Shown in pieces: positions 51,601 to 59,454 of a stretch of DNA of 64,000 nucleotides. The DNA is from Streptacidiphilus jiangxiensis. GTDB taxonomy: Bacteria; Actinomycetota; Actinomycetes; Streptomycetales; Streptomycetaceae. Under the pieces are notes generated by a model. That model searched no databases. It had not been told where the DNA came from and saw only the letters and a list, made by a program, of their open reading frames with translations. The stretch is taken from contig NZ_FOAZ01000007.1 in the NCBI RefSeq assembly GCF_900109465.1, positions 162,840 through 226,839 of the forward strand, written 5' to 3'. The position numbers and the translations under genes were made by a program. Numbering within the stretch: position 1 is the stretch's first letter; each line of letters opens with the position of its first letter.

Positions 51601-51947
51601 CGATGAGTCAGTACTTCCATCTGGCAGGACAGGGGCAGGAGGAGATCCCGATCCGGATCTCGATGAACTACCTGCCGCCGCTGGACGTGCCCGAGCGCAT
51701 GGGGCAGGCCGCCGTCAGCCTGCTGCCGCGCCAGAGCGAGTTCTCGCTCTTCCGCGACATCCTGCTGCTGGCGAGCGCGGCGAACGGCGCCACCCGGCTG
51801 TCGTTCCTCTACGCCGCCGATCTGATCGACCCGGACGCCATGCGCGACTTCGCCTCCGAGGTCCTGGGCCTGCTGGACGCCTTCGCCACCGACCTCGACC
51901 AACCGGCACCCCCGAGCACCGGGCTTGGAACACAGGGGGCGCCGTGA
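45660..51947 (+). CDS. FAAL-ACP-KS-AT-ACP-C hybrid synthase
   Basis: This 2095-residue megasynthase has the order fatty acyl-AMP ligase (1-560), ACP (575-650), KS (670-1100), AT (1210-1527), ACP (1570-1643) and condensation domain (1663-2080). The FAAL part has FIQYTSGSTGSPRGVMVTHAN, SWLPAFHDMGLIGGLL, and GYGLAESTLV, so it loads a fatty acid as adenylate. The KS has VDTACSSS, AHGTGT, and KTNIGHLEAAAG; the AT has VVGHSMGEVAAAL; carrier serines are in LGLASVDVV and GGTSL. The condensation domain reads SHLVADGWS, keeping the second His of HHxxxDG. There is no ketoreductase or thioesterase: one elongation without reduction, then transfer to an amine or alcohol acceptor, is expected. The GTG start has a GGAG about 11 bases away. 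Confidence 0.9.
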   Translation: MTDTLLDRLARYADERGDALAYRYLPNGDVGAAAVTVTYLELRRRVEEVAALVARHAAPGERALLYYPGGLDFVVAFLGCLRAGVIAVPTAGPDGDRSERAMSRTAGSAADCAASIVLTTQQVARSTRLASVPGLSGLRWLPTDRATGQATGPVTGEAAGPAAPFFTPSADDVAFIQYTSGSTGSPRGVMVTHANLMHNLAGQEQVWHQGSGAHMVSWLPAFHDMGLIGGLLHPLFIGAGATILPPEAFVQRPLRWLEAISAFGGTLSCAPDFAYELCSRTATEQDLARLDLSRWSVAANGAEPVRIATLDRFAERFASAGFRREAFTPGYGLAESTLVVSGVPFGQEPRATEHGVSCGRPIPGVRVAVVSPTTGREVGEGETGEIWVHSASNAAGYWDRPQETRETFQARLEGAETLFLRTGDLGALRDGELYVTGRIKDLIIVAGRNHYPQDVEASAERAAPAVRAGCVAAFATPDDERLVIVAEVRDDASEGEGPDPAATNPSSADLSDAVAAIRAAVSADHGLEAAAVVLIAPRTLPKTTSGKIRRGACRALFLDDSLTVRHQWNAASTAPRTVAQLESWLLAHVALRTGTDVRQVAVDAPFDALGLASVDVVALSGELADWLGRPVSPTALYDRPTIAALARHLAEPARRDEEAAGPGGAQRSDADEAVAIVGIGCRFPGAEGPDGFWNLLRTGSEAIVDIPADRWDVPAHLAEGAGPVPGRMYTGQGGFLADVAGFDPVFFGMSAVEARMLDPQQRLMLELAWEAFEDAGVLPSSLAGTDTGVFVGITTSDYVQEMRAAGVESGPYAGTGNLFTMAANRVSYTFDLRGPSLAVDTACSSSLVAVHQACVSLRRGECRLALAGGVNLMLSPESTIGLCQAGALSPDGHSYTFDARANGYARGEGGGLVLLKPLSRALADGDRVYGVIRGSAVNQDGRSNGLRAPSTEGQVRVIQAAHRDAGSRPGTVRYVEAHGTGTALGDPIEAGAVGRVVGADLPPDQVCLIGSAKTNIGHLEAAAGVAGLAKVALSLHHRALPPSLHFETPNPHIDFAALRLTVPTGHQPWPSVDGRPALAGVSSFGIGGTNAHLVLEAAPAAPPDPAAPAAPAAPPRTRAAATGSEGVQTQESEQLFVLSARTPAALDRLAERVADFLRRTDTPLDRLCATAALRRTAHEHRLAVAARSKGELADRLRHATRGSAGAGPRPKLVLVFPGQGAQYAGMARSLYETEPAFTSAVDAVDPLVQARLGWSPRAELLADEPDSRLAADEVAQVMLFTVQVGLTRMWAQRGVAPDAVVGHSMGEVAAALAAGALTLSDAVRITCSRAALLATVGGRGATAVVGLPADRTTTELERFEGRLHLAAVNGPALCVVSGDPLAVKEFAADLEAREVFCRLAKVDTAAHSPLVDPLAELLTQDLGGLAPRPTAVPLYSTVTGEATDGRRLDAGYWGRNLRRPVLFQQAVERLLADGHAVFLELSPHPTLVAPIQDTLAAAEVPGCALATLIRTRQDRDSVLEALGGLWTVGHRVGLGDLHDATLPVVSLPSGPWEHEPCWFDRRGAAVAQAAEPNVAETVAGAFADVLRVARVGPDDSFFELGGTSLMAAQMLHDLRTALTMEIPLRLLFEHPTPTRLTAVLAERRQAGRATTAGPELVRTEADDYPLTINQERMLLAERGDDAQRAAHVLGQHLVLDGPVDPDALAVAVHRTVSLHDGLRTGFTADGTRQFIREVPSRSPLTFATLPADGELRAAVRAVERPFRPHEPLFRFHLLRDGGRHILCTAISHLVADGWSQGVLLVDLVRAYEAALDGRPDGLEPPPLRLVDYAVQERATLTGPVLQAQQRDWEARLAAARPARPGFVRTVDPAGRTAVRSGFAEALVGPELTAALEVTARATATTPQMLVLAAYLLALGRHGGQPCVTVPATWSGRDRPDLARVVGFISQPQLITCDFTGAPTLGACLRRVRDAVLDAGEEQRLSMSQYFHLAGQGQEEIPIRISMNYLPPLDVPERMGQAAVSLLPRQSEFSLFRDILLLASAANGATRLSFLYAADLIDPDAMRDFASEVLGLLDAFATDLDQPAPPSTGLGTQGAP

Positions 51948-51960
51948 CGCCGACGCCGGC

Positions 51961-52890
51961 TCAGTGCGGGGTCAACAGGTGGGTGTCGGCGGCCGCTCTT
52001 TCCCTGTGCCGCCAAGCCCCGGGCGGTTCGCCGTGGTGTCGGCGGAAGGCAGCGGCGAAGGCGAACGCCGAGCCGTAGCCCACGGCGTCGGCGATCTGGG
52101 GGAGGGTGAGGCCGTCGGCGCGCAGGTGGTCACGGGCGAGGGCCATGCGAAAGTTGGTGAGGTACTGCATGGGAGCCTGGCCCAGAGCCTCCCGGAACAC
52201 CCTGGCGAAGGCGGCCCGCGAGAGGCCGCTCAGTTCGGCGAGTTCCGTCACCGTCCATGAGTGGGCCGGGTCCTCGTGCATGGCTTGCAGTCCGGCGCCC
52301 AGCCGAGGATCCGCCGCCGCCCGGAACCAGCGCGGCGCGGTCGCGCTGCGGCGGAACTCGCTGCGGATGGCCAGCACGAGAAGCAGGTCCAGGAGGCGGT
52401 CGAGCACCAGCTGCTGCGCGGGCTCGGTACGGACGAGCTCGCGCGACAGCATCGTGATCACCTCCCGTAGCGGGTCGTCGTCGGCTGCGGCGAAGGTCAT
52501 GACCTGGGGCAGCGCGTCCAGCAGCCCGGCGCCGACGTCGCCGGAGAACCGGTAGGCGCCGCACAGGAAGACGGTGGCCCGCGGGTTGTCGGCGGGGCCG
52601 GCGTGGGCGTGCCGAGCCCGGAACTCCTCGGGCTCCAGGCATGCGGCGCCCGGCTCGTGTCCGATGGAGTGGGTCACTCCGCCGCGTACCAGGGTGACCG
52701 AGCCCGGGATGAGCTCGACGGTGCTGCCGGGGGAGTCCAACCAGAGGTAGCCCCGGCCGCGTACGACGGTGTGGACCGACAGCTGTATCGAGCCGCCCAG
52801 CCGCAGACCCCACGGTGGTTCGGCGACGGTCCGCGCGAACACCGCGCCGGTTGCGCGTGCCCGCACCAGATGGTCGGAGAGCAGGTCCAT
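51961..52890 (-). CDS. AraC-family transcriptional regulator with cupin domain
   Basis: The 309-residue protein has an N-terminal AraC-type cupin (LGGSIQLSVHTVVRGRGYLWL) and a C-terminal double HTH (TVTELAELSGLSRAAFARVFREALGQAP and LTLPQIADAVGYGSAFAFAAAFRRHHGEPPGAWR). The ATG at 52890 is preferred; a GTG at 52941 adds 17 residues. It is divergent from the NmrA-like gene, a common arrangement where the regulator controls that oxidoreductase. It also lies 13 bases after the megasynthase stop, convergent to it, so it is not in that operon. Confidence 0.88.
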   Translation of the reverse strand: MDLLSDHLVRARATGAVFARTVAEPPWGLRLGGSIQLSVHTVVRGRGYLWLDSPGSTVELIPGSVTLVRGGVTHSIGHEPGAACLEPEEFRARHAHAGPADNPRATVFLCGAYRFSGDVGAGLLDALPQVMTFAAADDDPLREVITMLSRELVRTEPAQQLVLDRLLDLLLVLAIRSEFRRSATAPRWFRAAADPRLGAGLQAMHEDPAHSWTVTELAELSGLSRAAFARVFREALGQAPMQYLTNFRMALARDHLRADGLTLPQIADAVGYGSAFAFAAAFRRHHGEPPGAWRHRERAAADTHLLTPH

Positions 52891-53000
52891 GGGACCAGCT
52901 TGGGCAGCACCGACATCAGGGTCAACCAGTGAGAGCTTCACGTATGAATGCGAGCGTTTTGCGCATGGATTGTCTTGATATCCGCCCCAATCATGGAGTC

Positions 53001-53849
53001 ATGAGTATCGAAACACCTACTGCCCTCATCCTGGGCGGGACCGGTCGGTCCGGTTCGCTGCTCGCCGACCGGCTCGCCCAGCGCGGATTCAGCCCCCGCA
53101 CTGCGGCGCGCAGCGGTGCGGACGTGCGGTTCGACTGGGACGACCCGGCCACCCATGCCGAGGCCCTGCGGGGTGCGGACCGCCTCTACCTAGTGACACC
53201 CACCCTTCGCCTGCGCTACGCCGCTCAGGTCGCCGCCTTTCTGGACCGCGCCGAAGCGGCCGGCGTGCGACACGTCACGCTGCTGAGCGTCCACTACGCC
53301 GACCAGGCGCCCACGGAGGCCGACTTCGCGGCCGTGGAAGCCGACCTCGTCGCCCGCCACGGCATCACGCACTCGATCCTGCGTCCGGCGTGGGTGATGC
53401 AGAACTTCGCCGACGAGCACCTCCCGCTCGTGGACGGAGCGATCGTCGCCCCGAGCGCAGGCGGCACGGAGGCGTTCGTCGACGCCGCCGACATCGCCGC
53501 GGTCGCGGCCGAGACACTGCTCGACCCCGCGGCCCACGCCGGCGCCGCCTACGCGCTGACCGGCCCCCAGGCCCTCACCTTCCAGGACGTCGCGGACACC
53601 CTCGCGCGCGTGAGCGGCCGGCCGGTCGCCTACCACGACGTCGACCAGGAGGCCTGGATCAACGGTGCGCTCGCTGCGGGACTGCCCGCCGACTACGCGG
53701 TGGTGCTGCGCTGGCTCACGGGCGCCATCGTCTCCGGCAACGGCTCCCTGCCCACCGGCGACGTCGAGAAGGTCACCGGCCGCCCCGCCACGACCTTCCG
53801 GGACTTCGCCGAGCGCCACGCCCACGCCTGGACCACGGAGGCGACATGA
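53001..53849 (+). CDS. NmrA/QOR2-like NAD(P)-binding protein
   Basis: The 282-residue protein has the Rossmann start ALILGGTGRSGSLLADRLAQRG and an NmrA-like middle (VRHVTLLSVHYADQAPTEADFAAVEADL, GITHSILRPAWVMQNFAD). NmrA-like proteins bind NAD(P) and either act as redox sensors or reduce quinones. The ATG at 53001 is chosen since earlier residues are not homologous. It overlaps the next gene by four bases, so co-translation with the SnoaL-like protein is likely, under AraC control. Confidence 0.82.
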   Translation: MSIETPTALILGGTGRSGSLLADRLAQRGFSPRTAARSGADVRFDWDDPATHAEALRGADRLYLVTPTLRLRYAAQVAAFLDRAEAAGVRHVTLLSVHYADQAPTEADFAAVEADLVARHGITHSILRPAWVMQNFADEHLPLVDGAIVAPSAGGTEAFVDAADIAAVAAETLLDPAAHAGAAYALTGPQALTFQDVADTLARVSGRPVAYHDVDQEAWINGALAAGLPADYAVVLRWLTGAIVSGNGSLPTGDVEKVTGRPATTFRDFAERHAHAWTTEAT

Positions 53850-54298
53850 GCAAGACCGTCAGCGACGACACGCCCCTGGTCGGGGCCGACAGCCCGTTCT
53901 TCCGCATCATCAGGGAAGGGCTGGACGGCCTGGTCGACGGGGAGGACTACTACGACCTCCTCGCCGACGACGTGGTCATCGAGTTCGTGATCACCGTGCC
54001 CGGGTACCCGCGCCGCGTCCAGGGACGGCAGGCGATCGAGGACCTGTACCGCGACTACGGCGACTACGTGACCCTGCACAGCGCGGACAACCTCCGCGTC
54101 CACCGCGATCCCGTGACCTCGGTCGTCGTCCTCGAGTACGAGGTCCACGGCACCTCCGTACGGACGGGGCGGCCCTACGACAACCGGTTCGTCTCCGTCG
54201 TGACCGTCAAGGACCGCAAGGTCGTGCACTGGCGGGACTATCTCGATCCCGTCGCCGTGTTCGACGCGCAGGGATGGCCGCAGGGGAATCGCGCGTAA
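53846..54298 (+). CDS. SnoaL-like/NTF2-fold protein
   Basis: This 150-residue protein is a single SnoaL-like domain. It has YYDLLADDVVIEFVITVPGYPRRVQGRQAIEDLYRDY, LEYEVHGTSVRTGRPYDNRFVSVVTVKDRKVVHWRDYLDPVAVF. In this family a conserved His-Asp pair can be catalytic, as in polyketide cyclases, but many members have unknown roles. Its ATGA overlap with the NmrA gene implies a shared operon. Confidence 0.82.
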   Translation: MSKTVSDDTPLVGADSPFFRIIREGLDGLVDGEDYYDLLADDVVIEFVITVPGYPRRVQGRQAIEDLYRDYGDYVTLHSADNLRVHRDPVTSVVVLEYEVHGTSVRTGRPYDNRFVSVVTVKDRKVVHWRDYLDPVAVFDAQGWPQGNRA

Positions 54299-54302
54299 CC
54301 CG

Positions 54303-54321
54303 CGCCACCGCCGCGGTGGCG
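54303..54321. terminator. Short hairpin between convergent genes
   Basis: CGCCACCG pairs perfectly with CGGTGGCG across a three-base loop, just after the SnoaL-like stop and before the end of the convergent SDR gene. It could terminate both. Confidence 0.45.
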
Positions 54322-54348
54322 GACGCGGAAGGAGGATCCGCGCAGCGC

Positions 54349-55122
54349 TCACCACACCTTCATGCCGCCGTCGACGACCAGGTCGACGCCGGTCACGTAG
54401 GAGCTCTCGTCGCCGGCGAGGAAGAGGGCGACCTCGGCCACCTCCTCGGGGCGGCCGGGGCGGCCCAGCAGGGTGCGGGCGGCCATCCGGACAGCGAAGT
54501 CGCCCTCCGCCAGCTGGGCCCGGGTGGCGCCGGTCTCGATCAGGCCGGGCGAGAGCGAGTTCACGCGGATCCCGTGCTCGCCGCCCTCCAGGGCGAGTTG
54601 GCGGGTCATGCCGATGACCGCCGCCTTGTTGGTCGTGTGGGAGAGCGACGGCAACTCCTTGAACCCGATCGAGCCGTTCAGGGAGGCCATGTTCACCACC
54701 GCGCCGCGGCTCGCCCGCAGGTGCGGCCAGGCGGCGCGGGTGAGGTAGAAGACCAGGTCCACCTCGTCGCGGCGGGCGCCGTCCCAGTCCTCGTCGGTGA
54801 CCTCCTCGAGCCAGGCGAAGCGGTTGCGGGCGGCCAGGTTGAACAGCACGTCGATGCGGCCGCACTCCTTCACCGCGAAGTCGACGAGCCGCACACACTC
54901 CTCGGGATCGGACAGCGTGCACGGCTGCAGCGACACCATGGCGCCGCCCGCGGCCCGGACCAGCTCCACCGTCTCCTCGGCGGGCGCGACCGCGACGTCG
55001 CAGCCGACGACCAGGGCGCCCTCCTCGGCGAACCTCAGGGCGGCGGCGCGGCCCATGCTCCCCCCGGTGCCGGTGATGACGCAGACCTTCCCGGCCAGTC
55101 GTCCCGCCACTCGCTCACTCAT
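54349..55122 (-). CDS. SDR-family protein with Tyr-to-His change in the active site
   Basis: The 257-residue protein starts at ATG 55122, seven bases after GGAG. The cofactor motif VCVITGTGGSMGRAAALRFA, NNAG-like region LFNLAARNRF, catalytic Ser in VVNMASLNGSIG, and the PGxxxT end (SLSPGLIETGATRA) are normal. The YxxxK motif, however, reads HTTNK: the codon is CAC where TAC would give the catalytic Tyr. Activity may be lost or altered. It is divergent from the LAL regulator. Confidence 0.85.
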   Translation of the reverse strand: MSERVAGRLAGKVCVITGTGGSMGRAAALRFAEEGALVVGCDVAVAPAEETVELVRAAGGAMVSLQPCTLSDPEECVRLVDFAVKECGRIDVLFNLAARNRFAWLEEVTDEDWDGARRDEVDLVFYLTRAAWPHLRASRGAVVNMASLNGSIGFKELPSLSHTTNKAAVIGMTRQLALEGGEHGIRVNSLSPGLIETGATRAQLAEGDFAVRMAARTLLGRPGRPEEVAEVALFLAGDESSYVTGVDLVVDGGMKVW

Positions 55123-55254
55123 CGTCAACTCCGCTCGTCCCGGACGTAGGTGCCAGGGTCAGCCTCGCGAACAGAAAGGTGAGCGCCCATCACCGGAAGC
55201 AGGTGAGACCGCCGTCGTTGACGCCGCGCGGACGCGGCTGGTATCGAGTGGACG

Positions 55255-57945
55255 GTGTCGGCGATCACAGGCAAGCCCGAGGACGCGCCCCGCCGAAGCC
55301 CGGACGGGAGGCCCGGCCGGTTGCGACTGGTCGACAGGGAGGGGCTGGTGGCCGCGCTGGACCGGGCCGCCGCCGGAGCCGTCACGGTCGTCACCGCGCC
55401 CGCCGGGAGCGGCAAGACCTCCCTGCTGCGCGCCTGGGCCGACCGGCGCGCCGACGCGCACCTCGTCGCCTCCGTCCAGGTGCAGCGCGACCAGCAGGAC
55501 GCCCAGAGCTTCTGGACCGCGCTGCTGGCGGCCGTGTGCCGCCTGAACGGTGAACCCCTCGCCGGCGAACTCCCCACCGCTTCACCCGACTTCGATGCGG
55601 ATCCGGCGGTCGACCGGATCCTCGCGGAGCTGGCCGTCCTGCCCGGCCGGGTCAGCCTGGTGATCGACGACGTGCACGAGCTCACCTCCCCGGAGGCCTA
55701 TGCCGCCCTGACCCGTCTGCTCACCAGCCTCCCGGCGCACGTGCATGCCGTTCTGGCGACCCGCCGGGACCTGCCGCTTCGGCTGCACCGACTCCGCCTC
55801 GCGGGCGAGCTGACCGAGCTGCGTGCGGCCGAGCTGCGCTTCGCCGAGGAGGAAACCCGGGCACTGCTCACCGCCTCGGGCATCACCTTGACGCCGGCGT
55901 CCGTGGCACGGCTGCACGAGCGCTGCGAGGGCTGGGCGGCGGGGCTGCGACTGGCGGTGCTCTCCCTGACCGGCCACCCCGACCCGGAGCGCTTCGTCGC
56001 GGACTTCAGCGGCAGCAACCGCACCGTCGCGGAGTACCTGGTGGCCGAGATGCTCGACCGGCAGCCGCAGGAGGTCCAGGACCTGCTGCTGCGCACCTCG
56101 GTGCTGGAGCGCGTCAACGGCGAGCTCGCCGGCCTGCTCACCGCACGCCCCGGCGCCGAGCGCATCCTGCTCGCGCTCGAGGACGCCAACGCCTTTGTCA
56201 TCTCCCTGGACCCGCAGCGGACCTGGTTCCGCTACCACCACCTCCTCGCCGACCTGCTCCGCCTGGAGCTGCGCCGAACCCGGCCCGACGAGGTCCCGCA
56301 CCTGCACCGCTCGGCTTCCGCGTGGCTCGCGGAACAGGGGCAGACCGTCCCGGCCGTGCGGCATCTGCAGTCCGCAGGCGACTGGCACGACGCCGCGACG
56401 CTCCTGGCGGACCACTCACTCGGCCTGATGCTGGACGGCCAGGAGGAGATCATGCAGACGCTGCTGGACGCCTTCCCCGAACGCGCCGCGCCGGGCTTCC
56501 CGGAGCTGAGCGTCGTGCGCGCCATGGTCGACCTGGTCCACGGCCGCCTCGACGGGGCCGCCGCACACCTCGCCGTCACCGAGGCCTGCGCGTCGTCAGC
56601 GCCCGAGCCGAGCCGGCGCAGGCTGCGCACCGCCGTCGCCGCGCTCCAGCTCTCGCTGGCCCGGCGGCGCGGCGACCTCGCGGACGTGCGGCGGCACGCG
56701 GAGTTCCTCGATGCCCGGCCCGCAGCCGAGACGGACGAGGACCTCGCCCTCGGCAGCGACCTGCGCGTCATGGCGCTGATGAACCTGGGCACCGTCGAGG
56801 CCTGGACCGACCGTCACGCCGACGGCGTGCGGCACCTGCAGGAGGGTGCGGACCTGGCCCGCCGGACCGGCCGCCCGTACCTGGAGGTGGCCTGCCTGGC
56901 ACAGCTCGGATTCGCCTCGAAGCTGCCCGACTTCCAGGTCGCCCGCACACGCTGCGAACGGGCTGTCGCCTTGGCCGAGGAGCACGGCTGGGGCACCGCC
57001 CCCGTCCTCGCCCCGGCCCTGGTCACCCTGGCCTGCTCCATGGTCTGGTCCGGCGAGTTCGACACCGCCGAGGAGTTGCTGCTCCGTGCCGACCTGGCCC
57101 TGCAGTCCGACAGCGGACCGGGCATCGGGACGCTGCTGCACCTCGTCAAAGGCATGCTCCACGCGGGCCGCGGTCGCAGGCCCGAGGCGGAACGGGAGTT
57201 CGCCGAGGCACACGCCCTGCAGTCGCAGCTGTCGCACCCGCACGCCCTGAGCGGCTACGTGACCGGCTGGCTCGCCGCCACGCGCGCCCGCCTCGGCTCC
57301 CTCGCCCCGGCGCGCGAAACGCTCGCCGCATTCCAGGCGGCGCCGACCGGGTGCGGCGAGATCCGCAACGCCAGGGCGGTCCTCAGTCTGGCGGAGGGCG
57401 ACCCGGCGGCCGCGCTGGCGCAGGTGGCCGGCGTCATGGACGGAAGCGCTCCCAGCGTCCACGTCGCGACCCTGGTCGAGGCCCAGCTCCTGGCCGCACT
57501 CGCCCACCGGGACCTCGCGGAGCACCAACAGGCCGAGCAGGCCGTCGAGCGGGCCCTCGCCCTGGCGGAGCCGCAGCGGCTGGTGCTGCCCTTCGTGATG
57601 GCCGACGCCGGGAAGCTGGTCGAGGCCGCGCCGCGCGGCCGGTCCGCGCACGCCGCGCTGCGCGCCGACGTCCTGGACGTCCTGCACGGAGTCGCACCGG
57701 CGGTGAGCGTGCCGCCGTCCGCGGGCGGCGGGCAGCTCAGCCCCACCGAACTGCGCGTGCTGCGCTACCTGCCCACCAACCTCTCCCGGCCCGAGATCGC
57801 AGGCGAGTTGTCGGTCTCGGTGAACACGGTCAACACCCACGTGCGGAACATCTACGCCAAGCTCCAGGCCACCGACCGGACCTCGGCGGTCCAACGGGCC
57901 CGCGCCCTGCGCCTGCTGGCGGACCGCGCCCTGCCCCGACGCTGA
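55255..57945 (+). CDS. LAL-type (MalT-like) LuxR transcriptional regulator
   Basis: The 896-residue protein is a large ATP-binding regulator of the LuxR family. Walker A is VVTAPAGSGKTSLLRAW, Walker B VSLVIDDVHELTS, then TPR-like helices over residues 370-800, and a C-terminal HTH (LSPTELRVLRYLPTNLSRPEIAGELSVSVNTVNTHVRNIYAKLQ). LAL proteins activate secondary-metabolite and catabolic genes in streptomycetes. It starts at GTG 55255 and is followed by a small protein and a metallo-beta-lactamase-fold gene, likely targets. The effector is unknown. Confidence 0.9.
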   Translation: MSAITGKPEDAPRRSPDGRPGRLRLVDREGLVAALDRAAAGAVTVVTAPAGSGKTSLLRAWADRRADAHLVASVQVQRDQQDAQSFWTALLAAVCRLNGEPLAGELPTASPDFDADPAVDRILAELAVLPGRVSLVIDDVHELTSPEAYAALTRLLTSLPAHVHAVLATRRDLPLRLHRLRLAGELTELRAAELRFAEEETRALLTASGITLTPASVARLHERCEGWAAGLRLAVLSLTGHPDPERFVADFSGSNRTVAEYLVAEMLDRQPQEVQDLLLRTSVLERVNGELAGLLTARPGAERILLALEDANAFVISLDPQRTWFRYHHLLADLLRLELRRTRPDEVPHLHRSASAWLAEQGQTVPAVRHLQSAGDWHDAATLLADHSLGLMLDGQEEIMQTLLDAFPERAAPGFPELSVVRAMVDLVHGRLDGAAAHLAVTEACASSAPEPSRRRLRTAVAALQLSLARRRGDLADVRRHAEFLDARPAAETDEDLALGSDLRVMALMNLGTVEAWTDRHADGVRHLQEGADLARRTGRPYLEVACLAQLGFASKLPDFQVARTRCERAVALAEEHGWGTAPVLAPALVTLACSMVWSGEFDTAEELLLRADLALQSDSGPGIGTLLHLVKGMLHAGRGRRPEAEREFAEAHALQSQLSHPHALSGYVTGWLAATRARLGSLAPARETLAAFQAAPTGCGEIRNARAVLSLAEGDPAAALAQVAGVMDGSAPSVHVATLVEAQLLAALAHRDLAEHQQAEQAVERALALAEPQRLVLPFVMADAGKLVEAAPRGRSAHAALRADVLDVLHGVAPAVSVPPSAGGGQLSPTELRVLRYLPTNLSRPEIAGELSVSVNTVNTHVRNIYAKLQATDRTSAVQRARALRLLADRALPRR

Positions 57946-58052
57946 ACTGCCGGTTCGCGGGTGGTCGGTTCGCCGTAGGGCGCTTCGTGCGACGTCGGTT
58001 CACCCGGTCCCGGTGAGGCCGGTTCACCAGGGGTGAGCCGAGTATCGGCGAC

Positions 58053-58304
58053 ATGAACGCAGAGCCGGCGCTGTACACGATCCGCGTCCAGGGCCACCTG
58101 GGCGCCATCGCCCTGTCCGCGTTCCCCTCGCTGACAGCGCAGTACGAGGCCGCGCACACCGTCCTCGTCGGGCAACTGGACCGCTCGGGGCTGTACGGGG
58201 TGCTGTCGCAGCTGGAGATGCTGGGGCTCGACCTCGTCTCCCTCAACCGCGTCCGTGCGCGTCCCGCCGAGCTGCCCGACCAAGCCGCGAACAAAGGAAG
58301 TTGA
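58053..58304 (+). CDS. Hypothetical protein, 83 aa
   Basis: The small protein has an amphipathic, alternating pattern (YTIRVQGHLGAIALSAFPSL, then LVGQLDRSGLYGVLSQLEMLGLDLVSLNRV) that suggests a beta-alpha-beta fold. Its stop is four bases before the next start and it lies directly after the LAL regulator, so it probably belongs to that target operon. No family is recognised. Confidence 0.65.
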   Translation: MNAEPALYTIRVQGHLGAIALSAFPSLTAQYEAAHTVLVGQLDRSGLYGVLSQLEMLGLDLVSLNRVRARPAELPDQAANKGS

Positions 58305-58308
58305 CGCC

Positions 58309-59385
58309 ATGTCTGTGACCGACTCGCTCGGACGCCCGACCGACCGCCGCACGTTCCTGGCCCGCTCCGCCAAGGCCGCCGCCGTCCCCGCGGTCGCCGC
58401 CGCGCTCGGCGGCGTCCTCGCGGGGCCCGCCGCCGCCGACACCACGGGCCTGCCCGACTACGCCCCGATACCGCCCTCCGCGCTGGGGCCGGCGGTCAAC
58501 GCCCAGGGCTACCACGTCGGCCGGGTGGAGCGGAACCTGTACTGGGTCACCGACGGCACCTACCAGGCCGCCTTCCTCACCACCAAGGACGGCGTGGTGC
58601 TCTTCGACGCGCCGCCCACGATCGGGCACAACCTGCAGCGCGCCATCGACGAGGTCGCGGGCGCCAACGGGGTGTCCAACAAGGTCACCCACCTCGTCTA
58701 CTCCCACCACCACGCCGACCACCTGGGCGGGTCGTCGCTCTTCGGCCGCGACGTCGAACGCATCGGCCATGCCGAGACCCGTGCCCTGCTGCTGCGTGAC
58801 AACGATCCGGCGCGCCCCGTGCCCGACACCACCTTCACGGACCGCAGGACGCTGCACATCGGCGGGGAGCGCATCGAGTTGGCCCACCTGGGGACCAACC
58901 ACACGCCCGACAACATCTACATCCACTTCCCCGACCACGGCACGCTGATGCTGGTCGACATCAACCTGCCCGGCTGGGTGCCGTTCGACAGCTTCAACCT
59001 CAACGAGGACGTCCCCGGCTCCGTCGCCGCCCCGGCCAAGGCGTTGGCCTATCCGTGGACCCACCACATCGGCGGCCACATGGGCCGGCTCGGCACACGC
59101 GAGGACATGGCCGTCTACCAGCAGTACGTCGCGGACCTGATCGACGGCGTGAAGGCGGCGCTGGCCAACGTCGACCCCGCCCCGTTCTTCGCCAGGTACG
59201 GCGACAACGAGTGGGCCGCGGTCAAGGAATACCAGGCGGCGCAGACCAGGTACGCCGCCGGCCCGGTCGTCAGGAAGTACACCGGCGTGCTGGCCGCCGC
59301 GGACGTCTACACCGAGAGCACGGCCTTCGTGCTCCTCGAATCCATCCGCCTCGATCTCGGCGTCGGCTCCCAGGTCCACCCCTGA
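58309..59385 (+). CDS. Tat-exported metallo-beta-lactamase-fold hydrolase
   Basis: The 358-residue protein starts at ATG 58309 after AAGGAAG. TDRRTFLARSAKAAAVPAVA is a Tat signal with twin arginines. The metal site is VYSHHHADHLGGSSLFG (HxHxDH), with further ligands in HLGTNHTPDNIYIHFPDHGTLMLVDINLPGW. A later His-rich HHIGGHMGRLG could complete the site. MBL-fold enzymes hydrolyse lactams, lactones, esters or phosphoesters; the substrate is unknown. The gene follows the LAL regulator and a small protein. Confidence 0.87.
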   Translation: MSVTDSLGRPTDRRTFLARSAKAAAVPAVAAALGGVLAGPAAADTTGLPDYAPIPPSALGPAVNAQGYHVGRVERNLYWVTDGTYQAAFLTTKDGVVLFDAPPTIGHNLQRAIDEVAGANGVSNKVTHLVYSHHHADHLGGSSLFGRDVERIGHAETRALLLRDNDPARPVPDTTFTDRRTLHIGGERIELAHLGTNHTPDNIYIHFPDHGTLMLVDINLPGWVPFDSFNLNEDVPGSVAAPAKALAYPWTHHIGGHMGRLGTREDMAVYQQYVADLIDGVKAALANVDPAPFFARYGDNEWAAVKEYQAAQTRYAAGPVVRKYTGVLAAADVYTESTAFVLLESIRLDLGVGSQVHP

Positions 59386-59454
59386 CCTTCCGTCCGGGTC
59401 GCGGAGGTGCCCGCGGGTGTGGTCCTCCCACCGCCGAGAGCAGTTCCTCCGACA

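Noticed and set aside
47553-51902. Very long minus-strand open frame opposite the megasynthase
   Set aside because: GC-rich codon bias keeps the opposite strand open; the plus strand has all synthase motifs.
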